A stretch of DNA of 20,922 nucleotides from JBCCQH01 sp039024435 (GTDB lineage Bacteria; Bacteroidota; Bacteroidia; J057; JADKCL01): the NCBI GenBank assembly GCA_039024435.1, contig JBCCQH010000124.1, positions 1 through 20,922 of the forward strand. Direction: 5' to 3'. Every line of letters begins with the position of its first letter. Position 1 is the stretch's first letter. This document shows, in pieces, positions 1-9,081 of this stretch. The notes beneath the pieces were generated by a model. It did no database searches and was not told the DNA's origin. It was given only the letters and a program-made list of their open reading frames with translations. A program made the position numbers and the translations under genes.

Positions 1-2
1 CC

Positions 3-749
3 CCCCAGGTTTCCTTCGGCCGCTTGAATGACTTTGCCGCCGCGCTCAATCGGTTTTCGCCCCCAAAAACGGAAACGATACCGCCTCCCGACTCCCCGGC
101 AGCTTCCCCGGTCGTCCCGCAAGTCGATTCGGAAAGCTCTGATCACTCCACTGCAAAATTTGCGGAGGCCCGGCAGGAAAAAATCCCGCCCCCTCCGCTC
201 CCGCATCCACCAGCAAATTCAAATCCCAAGCCCGCCCTTGGTCCGGCCTCCAATCCTTCCGTCCCAAAGCGCGAAGGGGAAGCCTTCCCCGCCCCCGAAG
301 CGGACGCCCCCCAAGCAAAATCGCCAATTCCACCGGCGCCTCTGGCCCGGCCATCGGCATTTACCGCCCCTCCCGAATCCTGGTCGGCCCTCGAACAACA
401 GTGGTCCGCACTCCAGGAAACCCCCGCCTTGCCGCAAACCGCAGCAAAGCGCTCCACAAACTCCCCCCCGGTCACCCAGCAGGAGACGTCTCCCCCTTCT
501 CCACCGGATCCCGTCACCGTAGATTCCTTGGAATCACCCCTGCGCCAGCCCGCCGCTCCCGAAGCCCAAAGCGACCCGCCGACTCCACCCCCGCCCCGCA
601 TCGGCCGGGTGCAACGCAAATTCGAAACTGAATTGCCGCGCGAAATGGTAGCGGCCGCCCGGGAGAGCCGGGCCACGGAACTGGAAAGCCTCATGCAAGA
701 ATTGACCGAGCAACTGCAACGTGACTACAAACGCTATTACGGAGGATAA
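3..749 (+). CDS. Proline-rich protein of the tail locus, 5' end cut by window edge
   Basis: The frame is open to the first base, and no ATG with a ribosome site is visible. A TTG at 24 has no Shine-Dalgarno upstream, so the gene most likely starts outside the window. About 200 visible residues are dominated by Pro, Ala and Ser in a low-complexity pattern, which suggests an extended, disordered linker. The last 50 residues differ: they are charged and predicted helical, ending RDYKRYYGG, and probably form the folded contact domain. No catalytic motif, signal peptide or membrane segment is seen. The stop codon overlaps the GGAGGA ribosome site of the next gene, so the two are translated as neighbours in one operon. 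I do not recognise the family. Position just upstream of baseplate genes suggests a structural or assembly role (inference). The base composition is strongly C-rich on this strand, as expected for CCN proline codons. Confidence 0.7.
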   Translation, partial: PQVSFGRLNDFAAALNRFSPPKTETIPPPDSPAASPVVPQVDSESSDHSTAKFAEARQEKIPPPPLPHPPANSNPKPALGPASNPSVPKREGEAFPAPEADAPQAKSPIPPAPLARPSAFTAPPESWSALEQQWSALQETPALPQTAAKRSTNSPPVTQQETSPPSPPDPVTVDSLESPLRQPAAPEAQSDPPTPPPPRIGRVQRKFETELPREMVAAARESRATELESLMQELTEQLQRDYKRYYGG

Positions 750-751
750 AC

Positions 752-1327
752 ATGGCCATTGAAATCGGAGGCATCACCCTGACCCGCATCCACCATCTGA
801 GCACGATGGAACAGGCCGACTTTGTGCGCCACCGCGTTCCGGGATTGGAAGGCGATCTGGTGCAGGACATGGGCCGGGCCTCGGTACGGCTGCGGATCGA
901 GGGAGCATTTTTTGGCGAAACCGCCCTGGACGACCTCAACGCCCTCCGCGATGTGTACAAGGAACGCACCGCCGTTGATTTTCTCGCCGATATCACCGGG
1001 CAGGCGTATTTCGCGCAGGTCATCCTGGAACAGTTTGCCGTCGTGCAAGAAGCGGGGGAGATCGAGCAGTACAATTTTCACCTGCTCGTCGCCGAGTACG
1101 TCGAACCACCGGAGGCAAGCTTTGACTTGGGGCTGGACGAAGTGGATTTGTCCCTGGAACTAGAGGCACTCGACTTTATGGATCTGCTGGACCTCCCGGA
1201 CTTGATCTCGGTGCCCGATTTCGGCGACCCGACCCCACCGCTGAACGCTGTCTTAGACGGTGTAAAGGGAAGCTTTGCCGGCCTCAACAGTGCGGCGGGC
1301 CTGTTGAACGATTTGTTTGGAGAATAA
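752..1327 (+). CDS. DNA-circularisation N-domain-like tail/baseplate protein
   Basis: This 191-aa protein has an ATG start 5 nt after GGAGGA. Residues 1-115 show a pattern I associate with the N-terminal domain of phage DNA-circularisation proteins such as Mu gp43 (tail/hub assembly). The pattern is a short beta stretch, then VPGLEGDLVQDMGRASVRL, then a beta strand, a helix with LNALRDVYKE, and a final strand before LLVAEYVEPP. Residues 125-165 are an acidic leucine-rich stretch (LDEVDLSLELEALDFMDLLD), likely helical. The family is normally found beside the tape measure and the gpD-like hub, which fits here. The molecular role of this domain in tails is thought to be structural rather than DNA-related. 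The assignment is by pattern only. A gp53-like or LysM-type tail connector is the main alternative. Confidence 0.55.
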   Translation: MAIEIGGITLTRIHHLSTMEQADFVRHRVPGLEGDLVQDMGRASVRLRIEGAFFGETALDDLNALRDVYKERTAVDFLADITGQAYFAQVILEQFAVVQEAGEIEQYNFHLLVAEYVEPPEASFDLGLDEVDLSLELEALDFMDLLDLPDLISVPDFGDPTPPLNAVLDGVKGSFAGLNSAAGLLNDLFGE

Positions 1328-1333
1328 GCCCAC

Positions 1334-1339
1334 AAGGAA
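1334..1339 (+). promoter_or_regulatory. Shine-Dalgarno site fixing the start of the 1125-aa gene
   Basis: AAGGAA lies 4 nt upstream of ATG 1344. An earlier in-frame TTG at 1317 would overlap the previous gene and has no such site, so 1344 is the preferred start. Confidence 0.6.
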
Positions 1340-1343
1340 CAGT

Positions 1344-4300
1344 ATGCCACTAATTGCTGACATAGAGCTCATCACTGGCGGAAATTCGGCCTGTGACATC
1401 CTCGAGATCCCGGTCAATGCCCTGCGATCTGCGGCGAATTCGCTCGACAACATGAAAAACAATCCGCCCGCGGCGATCCGCGATCTCACGGCGGAGCTGG
1501 AAGCGTTGACCCCGCCGCAGATTCCGGGAGTGGACGCCCTCGCGGCCGGTATTGCGAGCGTCAAAGACAAGCTGCCCACCGACGTCGGCGATTTGACCCA
1601 GCCACTCGCCGATGCGATCAACGACTTTTTTGGCACGCTGGAGGAAAATTTTGCCGGAAAGCTCGACGACATGATCGGCGGACTGACCGGTCTAGGACAT
1701 GTCGCTGGATTGGCCATGGGCGCCAGTCCCCTTCCGGAGGATCTAGATGATACCCTCGACTCCCTAGAAGTCTCCCTCAATGTCCTGCCCAGCCCCTTGA
1801 CGGTGGAGAGCCTACTGACCTTCATCAACGCTGGATTGGAGAATTTTCCCCGTACCCTCTTTAAGAATCGGTATATCCCCATCATCGACGAACTCCGGGA
1901 TAAACTGGGGACTACCCTGCGCTGGAAAGCCATGAACGGGCAAGAGATCGCCGACGAACTGGAAAATACCCTGCTGAAACTGGCCCAGGTAATCCGGGCA
2001 ACCTTCATCGGCAATTGTCTCGATCCGGTCCTGGACGACCTCCAACGGTTCAATGACAGCATCGACGAGCCCGCGCTCACGACCGCGCTGGATGGAATGA
2101 CCAGTTCCCTGACCACAGTCCGTCAGGCGGTCGAAGCCGGAGACATTTCCGCCGTTACCTCCGATGTCGCGGCCCTTCTGGAATATCGCACATTCATCAC
2201 CAACGCCCTCGGCAATGTAGACGCACAGACCATCATCTTTCGGAACAGCCTGCAGGAAATCGAACGGATGGACACCGAACTGGAGGACCGGGTGGTCCAT
2301 TTCCTTTCCCTCATCCAACCCAATAACGACCTGCGGACCTTTTACCTGTTGCTTGCGCCACTGGCCGAGCAGATGAACACCCAGAGCATCGAGGTGATCG
2401 TGGATAAGCTGGGCGAATACCTGGGCTCCTTTTCCGGAATACTCAAAGGCATCAACCTGAACTCGGTCAAGGACGATTTTATTTCCGCAATGGAGGCCGC
2501 CGCCGATGGCATCGAGAGCCTCCGCACCACCATGATGGAAATGACCATCTCTTTCTCGGCAATGATGGAAGAGGTCAAGGACACGCTCGACGGCCTCGGG
2601 CTGGACGGTATTGTCACGACGATGGAGAGTGGCCTCAACAATTTCACTGCTACCGTCGAGAATGCCGCGGACCAACTCTTTGGACCGGTGCAAGACTTCT
2701 TCAAAGGCATCTTCCAAAACATCCGCGACTTCCTCGCCCAACTGGACCCAGATACCATCGTTGCCGCCCTGCGCGACATCATTTCTCAGTTCACGGACCT
2801 GCTCTCCAATCCGCAATTGCTCGAAGCAATCGACCAGGTAAAGCAGGCCATCGACGACGTAAACGCAGAAATCGCCCAGTTTTCGTTCAAACCCGGCGCC
2901 GACGTTGTCATTGAGGGCATCGACAAAGTTGAGCAGATTCTAAAAAAGCTGGCCACCTTGGAAATCCCCGACTTTCTGAAAATTGCGGTGCAACTGGCTT
3001 TGGATCAAATCAATCCCACCCTCGATCCCGTCGTGGATGCCTTGGTCGACGAGTTGGAGAAAATCATCGACGAAGGTCCGCGCAAGGTCCTGTTGCAGGT
3101 CAAGGTTGGTCCGCAGAAGCTGGTCGATATCATCAGCCGGTATTCTCCGGAAAATCTGGTGGCCGACTGCATCGGGCCTGCTTTCCAAGATCTCCTTACC
3201 GAAATGACGCGCTTCAAGCCCAGCAGCTTGCTCGAACCGATTCAGGCCGCTTTGGATGCAGTGAAAGAGCAAGTGCAGCGCCTGGGAGATCCCGAAACCC
3301 TGCTGGCGCCGCTGGATGAGCCGTTCATGGAGGTGATCGGTATCCTGGACGCATTTGATCCGGAAGAGATCATCTCCCCCCTCGACGACGCAATGCAAAA
3401 TGGCGTCCAGACCATCCTCGAAATTTTGCCCCTGGGCGCGGCCAATGCCGTATTTGATCAGATAGCGGGTCTGGGCCTCATCATTCAAGCCCTGGCCGAC
3501 AAAGCGACGCGGATACAAAGCTTTATCGACGGACTGCGCATCCGCTTGTCCGGCCTTCAGGGAGCCCAACAGCAGATGCAGGCCATCAGCGCGGACATTG
3601 CTTCCCGGATCGATGCCTTTACCGATATCAGCGGCGTGACCACCGCAATGGATGAGGTCAGCCTGGCCCTGGCGGATATTCATTCCGCTTCGCTGACCGC
3701 CGAGGTGAACAACGTCTTGAACCCGCTCATCGCCAAGGTGCAATCTTTGCAGGTCAAACCGAAACTCGCCGCCATTGCCAGTGCCCTCACGAGCTTTCCC
3801 CTCGAACAGCTTGCCAGTCTGCCCCCTAGCCTCAACAAGACCAATCTGGAGGCTTTCTTGACGCAGTTTGACCCGACGGTCGGTCAGATCGCCGCACCAG
3901 CCGAGCTACTGGATACGCTCCCGGCCGCCGTTGCCTCAGCCCGGGAAGACTTCGATGAACTCATGCTCGAGTGGAACGATCGCCACCTCGAAGCAAACGG
4001 TCCGATCATGGCCCTTTACCAGCCCACGCTCACCGCGGCCGAACTGCGCACCATGCTCAAGGACACCATGGAAAACGAGCTGACTCGACTCCTGGAACCC
4101 TTCATGATCATTGTCGAGCGACTGGAAGGAGGCGCACGCGGACTCGCTCTGAAGCTCACCGATGTCATCGATGGCATCAATGATCTACTGGACGACCTCA
4201 CCGACATCACCGACGCGGTTGAGGAACTCCGCACCGCGCTCGATGATCTGGTGGAAACTTTCCTGTCTTTCAACCTGAACTTCATCTCCGAAAGCTTCGG

Positions 4301-4721
4301 CGAGATCTTTGACGCCCTGCGCAACCAGCTTATGGGCCTCCTCCCTTCTGGCATCGCGGAAGCCTTGAGCGACATGTACAAGGACTTGCTGGGACTCCTG
4401 GACGTCACCGAACTGCTCGACGCCTCGGCCCTGGACGCAGAATTCCTCGCGATCATCGACTTGCTGCGGGGGCTTGACCCCAGTGAAATCATCGTCAATG
4501 CCCTGCAACCAGAGTTTGAAAAGGTGCTTGAGTTTATTCTGCGCTTTGACCTGAGCGTGCAGATCGACGCTTTCCTGGAACAAATTGATCGCCTCATAGA
4601 TGACCTCCGCACCGAACTGGATCGGGTATCCGTCAAGTATGAGGACATGTGGCAGGCGGTCCCGAGCAACCTCTCCGGTGGCGTCAGCGCTTCCCTTTCC
4701 GTTGCAACTTCACTCTTTTGA
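1344..4721 (+). CDS. Giant helical protein, tape-measure candidate
   Basis: This 1125-aa protein is almost wholly amphipathic alpha helix: acidic, rich in Leu, Ile, Asp and Glu, with very few Cys and no evident membrane segment or signal peptide. A recurrent motif of the form (F/L/Y)-x-P-x-x-(I/L)-(V/I/L) opens successive helical units. Examples are LDPDTIVAAL (near residue 467), SPENLVADCI (601), KPSSLLEPI (625), DPEEIISPL (672) and DPSEIIVNAL (1045). The translation resembles apolipoprotein-like helical repeats. Long helical proteins just upstream of hub and spike genes are usually tape measures. At the usual 0.15 nm per residue, 1125 residues would span about 170 nm. It is followed after 3 nt by a second giant gene that also starts with helical sequence, so which of the two sets tail length is uncertain. 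A scaffold or cage component is an alternative. Family identity is inferred from composition, size and context, not from a signature. Confidence 0.6.
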   Translation: MPLIADIELITGGNSACDILEIPVNALRSAANSLDNMKNNPPAAIRDLTAELEALTPPQIPGVDALAAGIASVKDKLPTDVGDLTQPLADAINDFFGTLEENFAGKLDDMIGGLTGLGHVAGLAMGASPLPEDLDDTLDSLEVSLNVLPSPLTVESLLTFINAGLENFPRTLFKNRYIPIIDELRDKLGTTLRWKAMNGQEIADELENTLLKLAQVIRATFIGNCLDPVLDDLQRFNDSIDEPALTTALDGMTSSLTTVRQAVEAGDISAVTSDVAALLEYRTFITNALGNVDAQTIIFRNSLQEIERMDTELEDRVVHFLSLIQPNNDLRTFYLLLAPLAEQMNTQSIEVIVDKLGEYLGSFSGILKGINLNSVKDDFISAMEAAADGIESLRTTMMEMTISFSAMMEEVKDTLDGLGLDGIVTTMESGLNNFTATVENAADQLFGPVQDFFKGIFQNIRDFLAQLDPDTIVAALRDIISQFTDLLSNPQLLEAIDQVKQAIDDVNAEIAQFSFKPGADVVIEGIDKVEQILKKLATLEIPDFLKIAVQLALDQINPTLDPVVDALVDELEKIIDEGPRKVLLQVKVGPQKLVDIISRYSPENLVADCIGPAFQDLLTEMTRFKPSSLLEPIQAALDAVKEQVQRLGDPETLLAPLDEPFMEVIGILDAFDPEEIISPLDDAMQNGVQTILEILPLGAANAVFDQIAGLGLIIQALADKATRIQSFIDGLRIRLSGLQGAQQQMQAISADIASRIDAFTDISGVTTAMDEVSLALADIHSASLTAEVNNVLNPLIAKVQSLQVKPKLAAIASALTSFPLEQLASLPPSLNKTNLEAFLTQFDPTVGQIAAPAELLDTLPAAVASAREDFDELMLEWNDRHLEANGPIMALYQPTLTAAELRTMLKDTMENELTRLLEPFMIIVERLEGGARGLALKLTDVIDGINDLLDDLTDITDAVEELRTALDDLVETFLSFNLNFISESFGEIFDALRNQLMGLLPSGIAEALSDMYKDLLGLLDVTELLDASALDAEFLAIIDLLRGLDPSEIIVNALQPEFEKVLEFILRFDLSVQIDAFLEQIDRLIDDLRTELDRVSVKYEDMWQAVPSNLSGGVSASLSVATSLF

Positions 4722-4724
4722 ACC

Positions 4725-7700
4725 ATGGCTCTGAATCACATCCTATATCGCCCCCAAACCCTGGACCGACCGGTGAGATCTCAGAAAGAGCGCTTGACCG
4801 ACGAAGCCATGGAGCTGTTTATGCGCCTGATCGCGGATGCCGCTTCCGGGGGACGCGCCATCGAAATTGCCCGGGAAGCCATCATCGAGATGTTCGAAAC
4901 CCTGGCCCAAGATTTTGAGAGCCGCCTCGAAGACACCGCCAAAGCCGCCCAGGAATTCTTCAAACCCATCGTCGATGCGGTAGAAGGCCTGAGCGAAGAC
5001 ATCGAAAACGCAGAATCCTCCGCGGAAAATCTGAAGACCGGCGGCAAACTGTTTGCGCTCCTCGCCGATGCGCTGGAAGCGATGGCTCCCGACGAGATCG
5101 AGGTGCAGATGAACAACTTCGGCAAGATCGTCACCGACAACCTCGGACTCACCAAAGAACGCATGACCGGGCTCTTTGAGGACCTAATCGACGTGCTGAT
5201 CGACAAGTTCAAGGCCGATTTCCTGGGGGGCGACAAAAGCGAAAATGCCCACAATGCCTACTTGATCGGCGCCTACCTGGAAAAACTCCGCGGCTATCTG
5301 GATGAGACCCTCGAAACGCTAAACATTGACATTGACCTGTCCTTCCTCACGAAGCAGATCGTCAATTTTTTCCGCAATCCCAAGTGGAACGAGATCCGGG
5401 CCAAAATCGCCTACTATCTGGATGAGTCGGGGAAAACGGTCAATCTTATCGGCGAGTTGATGAACATATTTTCCGCCGAATTCAACGGTGAGGTCAGCGT
5501 TTCCGCCAGTGCAAGTCTGGGGGGCCCGGGTTCCGCCGTCCCCGGACCAGAACCAGCATGCGGAGACGATGTCGAAGACCCGATAAGCTGGTACCTCACC
5601 TACTGGAACAACTTTTTCGGCTGGTCGATCCCGGTGGGCGTCGCGAGCCGTGCGGGATTTAATCTGGAAGATGATTACAAAGACATCATTTCATTCGGGC
5701 GAAAAAGCCTCACTCCCAAGCTCATGGAGGAGATCGCCTGGAATTCCGACTGGATTCAGGATGTCGTCGAAGCGGGGCTCCACGCCATTTCGTTGGAGAA
5801 AAAAGACGTTGCCTCCAATATCACCCACGGGCTGCTCAAAATACTGCGCGCCCTCCTGAAGAGATTGCTCGGCAACAATGAAGACACAAGCTGGGTGAAA
5901 TTCTATCAGGTCTACGGTATGCGGTACGTCGAGATCGCGGTCAAATTTCTCACGGCCTGGTTGACCGGATTGGAAGGGTATCACAAATGCCAAGGCGAGA
6001 AAGAAAACATCTTCTACTTGACCCTCGTGGGAGCAGATTTCGCCGAAAATATGCTCTACAGCAATTGGGGCTCCCGTCTGCGCCAGTTCCTGCTGTCGCT
6101 GCTTACCCTCCTGAATTCGGATGTTACGGCCAAGCCCAAATCGGAAAACCACGACCGGATCGCCGGACTGTGCAACCTCGTTGTGGAGGGCTTTTTGTGG
6201 ATCAGTGCCTCGATCAGCGGACGGCAGAACTACGGTATCCCCCGTGAGGGAGCCTGGTACTGGCTGCACCAGTTCCTCATTTCGGTAGGTTTTGCACTGA
6301 CTGGGGTGACGGCGGGCTGGGGCATCGGCTGGGCCATCGCCCACGGAGAACAAAAAGAAGGCGTCGAGGCCTCCAAAACCATGCCCTCGGCGGGCCTCAC
6401 GGCCTGGCTGCTGCTTGAGGCTTCGGTTGCCGGGGTGCTGCGCCACGCGATCTACAACTATTTCATCTGGAACAACAATACCAAGGACGGCACCATCGGA
6501 CAGGAAACCACGGTCGATCCCCCGATTTGGCACGAAGACTTCAAGGGAATCGGCAATAAATCGACTTCCCCCTACCTACTGCCTTACAAGCGCGGCGACT
6601 ACCGCCAGTGCGCCCAGGGACACCTGGGAGTGTGGAGCCACAATGCGAACACCGAGCAGATCTACGCCTATGACTGGGACCACGACCAGGACATGGAAGT
6701 CCTTTCGGTACGGGAAGGAACGGTGCGCAGTTGGGCGGATACCCTGCCCGACCACACGACGGTCGACGACAACAACATCCTCGTCAACCACAACCTGACG
6801 CCGCCCCACCCCGGACACGACCGCGATTGGCGGGACGATCCGGTCATGACCTTTGCCAATTACCTCCACGGTGCCCACTTCGGGGTCCGGCATTGCTTTG
6901 CCCTCATCGGCGTCCCGGCCGACTTCATTACCGGAACCGTCATCACCCAAGGGCAGCTCATCATGCTGGCAGGCGATACCGGCCGCAGTTTCTACAATCA
7001 CCTGCACATGCACGTTAGTACCGGATCGGCCAAAAGTGTGCCCTGGGTCTTCCGCGACGAAGATGCCCCCGACGATGGGGTACTCCGCGACTTGAACTGG
7101 TACCGGTCGGACAACCGACGCATCCCCGATCCCGTCTACTTCCGGGTGGGGCATCCCCAGGAGCTCATGACCTTTGACCTGGGCCAAATAACCATCATTT
7201 CCGGCTCAACCACTACTTCTTCCCGGGGCCGGCCCAACAATTACACCACTGGCGTGGGCCTGCGCCGCGACAAGGACAACGTAGATGACTGTGAAAACCT
7301 ATGGAATGGCCTGGTGATCGAAAATCCACTGGCCGGCGGCGGCTTCGAATACACCGAAATCAGCAGTTACCGCTGGTCCGATGGATCAAGCGATGCTGCG
7401 ATCACCTACGATCCGCCCCTCAACAATCGCCCGGCCGTGGGCGACAACTTGCGCTTCTGGTCCCGCGCCAGCGGAGTGGGTGCGAATACCCTGGACCTCG
7501 ATCCCCTCGCAAACACGCACCGGGACGACGAGTATCCGGGCCGCTTCATCCACGTAGAATGGGTCGACGGTGACGGCGTGACCCGCCACCAGTACAAGCG
7601 CATCTCGAGCTACGACTGCGACAAGCGCCGCGTCACCATCGAAGGCACCTGGGACCTGCTGCCGAGCCGCTTTTCCAAGTACGAAATCGGCGGAAAACTC

Positions 7701-8249
7701 TACAGCCAGTCGCTGGGCTTCTACCAAAAGTTTGCCTTCATTTCCAAGAATCCCGCGGATACACCCGACATCCCAATCTGGGAGGAAAACACCCCTCCGG
7801 CCCTGATCGCCAACATTGCCTACCTCAACGCCCAAGGGCAAGTCGGCGACATCGTGCAAGCCGATTCGGCCGCGGCCACCACCAATGAAATCCGCCTCAG
7901 CACCAATGCTCCGAGCGATGTGAGTGCTGTGATCAACCGCTTCATCGCCATCACTACCCAAGGAGCCACCGAACCCGAGAACATCGTCGTGGCCTACGGC
8001 TTTGTGACCGGCTACAACCTCGCCACCCAAACGGTGACCATCGACGGCACCTGGGGTCTTACCATTCCCGCAGCAGACCACCACTACTACCTCGGAGAGG
8101 TCAACTACGCGGTGGCCAATGATGACCAACGGGCCGAAACAGCTTTTATCTGTCCCGATTCCACCCCGGACGAATACACCCCGATTGACTTCGATACCGG
8201 GGCGGAAGGTCCGCTTTATATATCGCTCACCTACGACGTGAACCCCTAA
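4725..8249 (+). CDS. Multidomain tail protein: helical region, membrane-like segments, M23 peptidase, beta repeats
   Basis: This 1174-aa protein starts 3 nt after the previous stop with no clear ribosome site, so translation is probably coupled. Residues 1-255 are charged helix. After a short Ser/Gly/Pro linker, residues 280-480 are largely helical. Hydrophobic stretches near 478-497, 511-541 (FLISVGFALTGVTAGWGIGW) and 557-581 look membrane-inserting. Residues 625-775 are an M23 (LytM-type) metallopeptidase. The likely zinc ligands are His639 (WSH), Asp650 (AYDWD) and His761 in NHLHMHV, with His759 as catalytic base, and the family's V-x-x-G-Q-L-I-x-x-A-G-D-T-G-R-S stretch is present. Such enzymes cut peptide bridges in peptidoglycan. 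Residues 860-1124 carry repeated beta modules ending in ITSY/VTIxGTW-like motifs known from phage structural proteins. Tape measures and tail tips often carry cell-wall hydrolases, so a role in envelope passage is likely (inference). The final function could also be lysis. Confidence 0.75.
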   Translation: MALNHILYRPQTLDRPVRSQKERLTDEAMELFMRLIADAASGGRAIEIAREAIIEMFETLAQDFESRLEDTAKAAQEFFKPIVDAVEGLSEDIENAESSAENLKTGGKLFALLADALEAMAPDEIEVQMNNFGKIVTDNLGLTKERMTGLFEDLIDVLIDKFKADFLGGDKSENAHNAYLIGAYLEKLRGYLDETLETLNIDIDLSFLTKQIVNFFRNPKWNEIRAKIAYYLDESGKTVNLIGELMNIFSAEFNGEVSVSASASLGGPGSAVPGPEPACGDDVEDPISWYLTYWNNFFGWSIPVGVASRAGFNLEDDYKDIISFGRKSLTPKLMEEIAWNSDWIQDVVEAGLHAISLEKKDVASNITHGLLKILRALLKRLLGNNEDTSWVKFYQVYGMRYVEIAVKFLTAWLTGLEGYHKCQGEKENIFYLTLVGADFAENMLYSNWGSRLRQFLLSLLTLLNSDVTAKPKSENHDRIAGLCNLVVEGFLWISASISGRQNYGIPREGAWYWLHQFLISVGFALTGVTAGWGIGWAIAHGEQKEGVEASKTMPSAGLTAWLLLEASVAGVLRHAIYNYFIWNNNTKDGTIGQETTVDPPIWHEDFKGIGNKSTSPYLLPYKRGDYRQCAQGHLGVWSHNANTEQIYAYDWDHDQDMEVLSVREGTVRSWADTLPDHTTVDDNNILVNHNLTPPHPGHDRDWRDDPVMTFANYLHGAHFGVRHCFALIGVPADFITGTVITQGQLIMLAGDTGRSFYNHLHMHVSTGSAKSVPWVFRDEDAPDDGVLRDLNWYRSDNRRIPDPVYFRVGHPQELMTFDLGQITIISGSTTTSSRGRPNNYTTGVGLRRDKDNVDDCENLWNGLVIENPLAGGGFEYTEISSYRWSDGSSDAAITYDPPLNNRPAVGDNLRFWSRASGVGANTLDLDPLANTHRDDEYPGRFIHVEWVDGDGVTRHQYKRISSYDCDKRRVTIEGTWDLLPSRFSKYEIGGKLYSQSLGFYQKFAFISKNPADTPDIPIWEENTPPALIANIAYLNAQGQVGDIVQADSAAATTNEIRLSTNAPSDVSAVINRFIAITTQGATEPENIVVAYGFVTGYNLATQTVTIDGTWGLTIPAADHHYYLGEVNYAVANDDQRAETAFICPDSTPDEYTPIDFDTGAEGPLYISLTYDVNP

Positions 8250-8269
8250 AAGAAAATCATAGACCAAAT

Positions 8270-9067
8270 ATGGCAATCGACAATTATACCCCCATCCCCG
8301 GTACGGCAACCGCCGCCGGGGCTCCCATTGACTCGTTTTTGCTGCGTTCGCTGCGCACCAACAACGACACCCTGGAATTGTACATGAGAGCCGCCCTCGC
8401 CACGGGATTTGGCCCGATGGGCGGGTTCTTTCCCTCGGCGGCGGACGATACGGTTGAAATCACCTCCGTCAGCCAAGCCGAACAAAGCTACCTCTTCAAC
8501 GCCCGCAGCATCGACCTGCAAGTCTCGATGGCTACCCTTCCGCGGGTACCCCTCATCTGGTTTGCCAAAGAATCAATCGTCCTCCAGGACACCCTGGACG
8601 CCAGTGGCAACGGAGCCCAAAACGGAGAGGTCGGCAACTTCGGGGGCAGCGGAGGCGGCGACGGCACCACCGCATCGGGCGCCTGCGAAATCCCCTTGAC
8701 CCGGGTCCAGACGGCGGCCCCCTCCGGAACGGGCAGTACCGGAGACGACCTTGCGGAACACTGGGCGTCGCGGATATTCATGCACCTCGCCGGAGCCACC
8801 GGAGGCGGGCCCGGCGCCGGTGCCAATGGTGGTGCCGGGGGCGGAATCATCATTCTCTGCGCCCCCCGGATCACCACCAACGGCAACGACATCCTCGCCA
8901 ATGGAGCCAACGGTGGTGCGGGTGACTCCGGCGGCGGTGGTGGTGGCCTCGTCTTGCTGATCGGACACCAAATCGATGCGCCCAACATCTCCGTTTCCGG
9001 GGGTACCGGCAGTGGTGCCGGGGCCGCCGGGGGCAATGGTTACTCCCGCATTATGCGGTTCAACTAG
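8270..9067 (+). CDS. Glycine-rich adhesin/fibre-like tail protein
   Basis: This 265-aa protein has two parts. Residues 1-110 are mixed helix and strand, with LLRSLRTNNDTLELYMRAAL as a likely attachment helix and a beta stretch around 75-108. Residues 112-257 are glycine-rich, with alternating runs of Gly/Ala/Asn and short hydrophobic strands (GGGIIILCAPRITTNGNDIL, then GGGGGGLVLLIGHQIDAP). That alternation resembles glycine-rich beta-helix or polyglycine-II sandwiches such as the gp38-type adhesins at the tips of some myophage fibres. No signal peptide is seen, as expected for a particle component. Its place between the giant M23 protein and the hub, away from the other fibre genes, is unusual and suggests it sits near the tail tip. 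No ribosome site is obvious beyond an A-rich leader. Receptor binding is inferred. The family is not identified. Confidence 0.6.
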   Translation: MAIDNYTPIPGTATAAGAPIDSFLLRSLRTNNDTLELYMRAALATGFGPMGGFFPSAADDTVEITSVSQAEQSYLFNARSIDLQVSMATLPRVPLIWFAKESIVLQDTLDASGNGAQNGEVGNFGGSGGGDGTTASGACEIPLTRVQTAAPSGTGSTGDDLAEHWASRIFMHLAGATGGGPGAGANGGAGGGIIILCAPRITTNGNDILANGANGGAGDSGGGGGGLVLLIGHQIDAPNISVSGGTGSGAGAAGGNGYSRIMRFN

Positions 9068-9081
9068 ATTTTGACTTTGCG

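Noticed and set aside
1812..2816. 334-aa minus-strand open frame, and similar ones at 5691-6533, 7386-8309 and 19694-20617
   Set aside because: All are antisense shadows of well-supported + strand genes with no ribosome site or family pattern.
8270..9067. Collagen-like protein
   Set aside because: Gly-rich but without a regular Gly-X-Y period.
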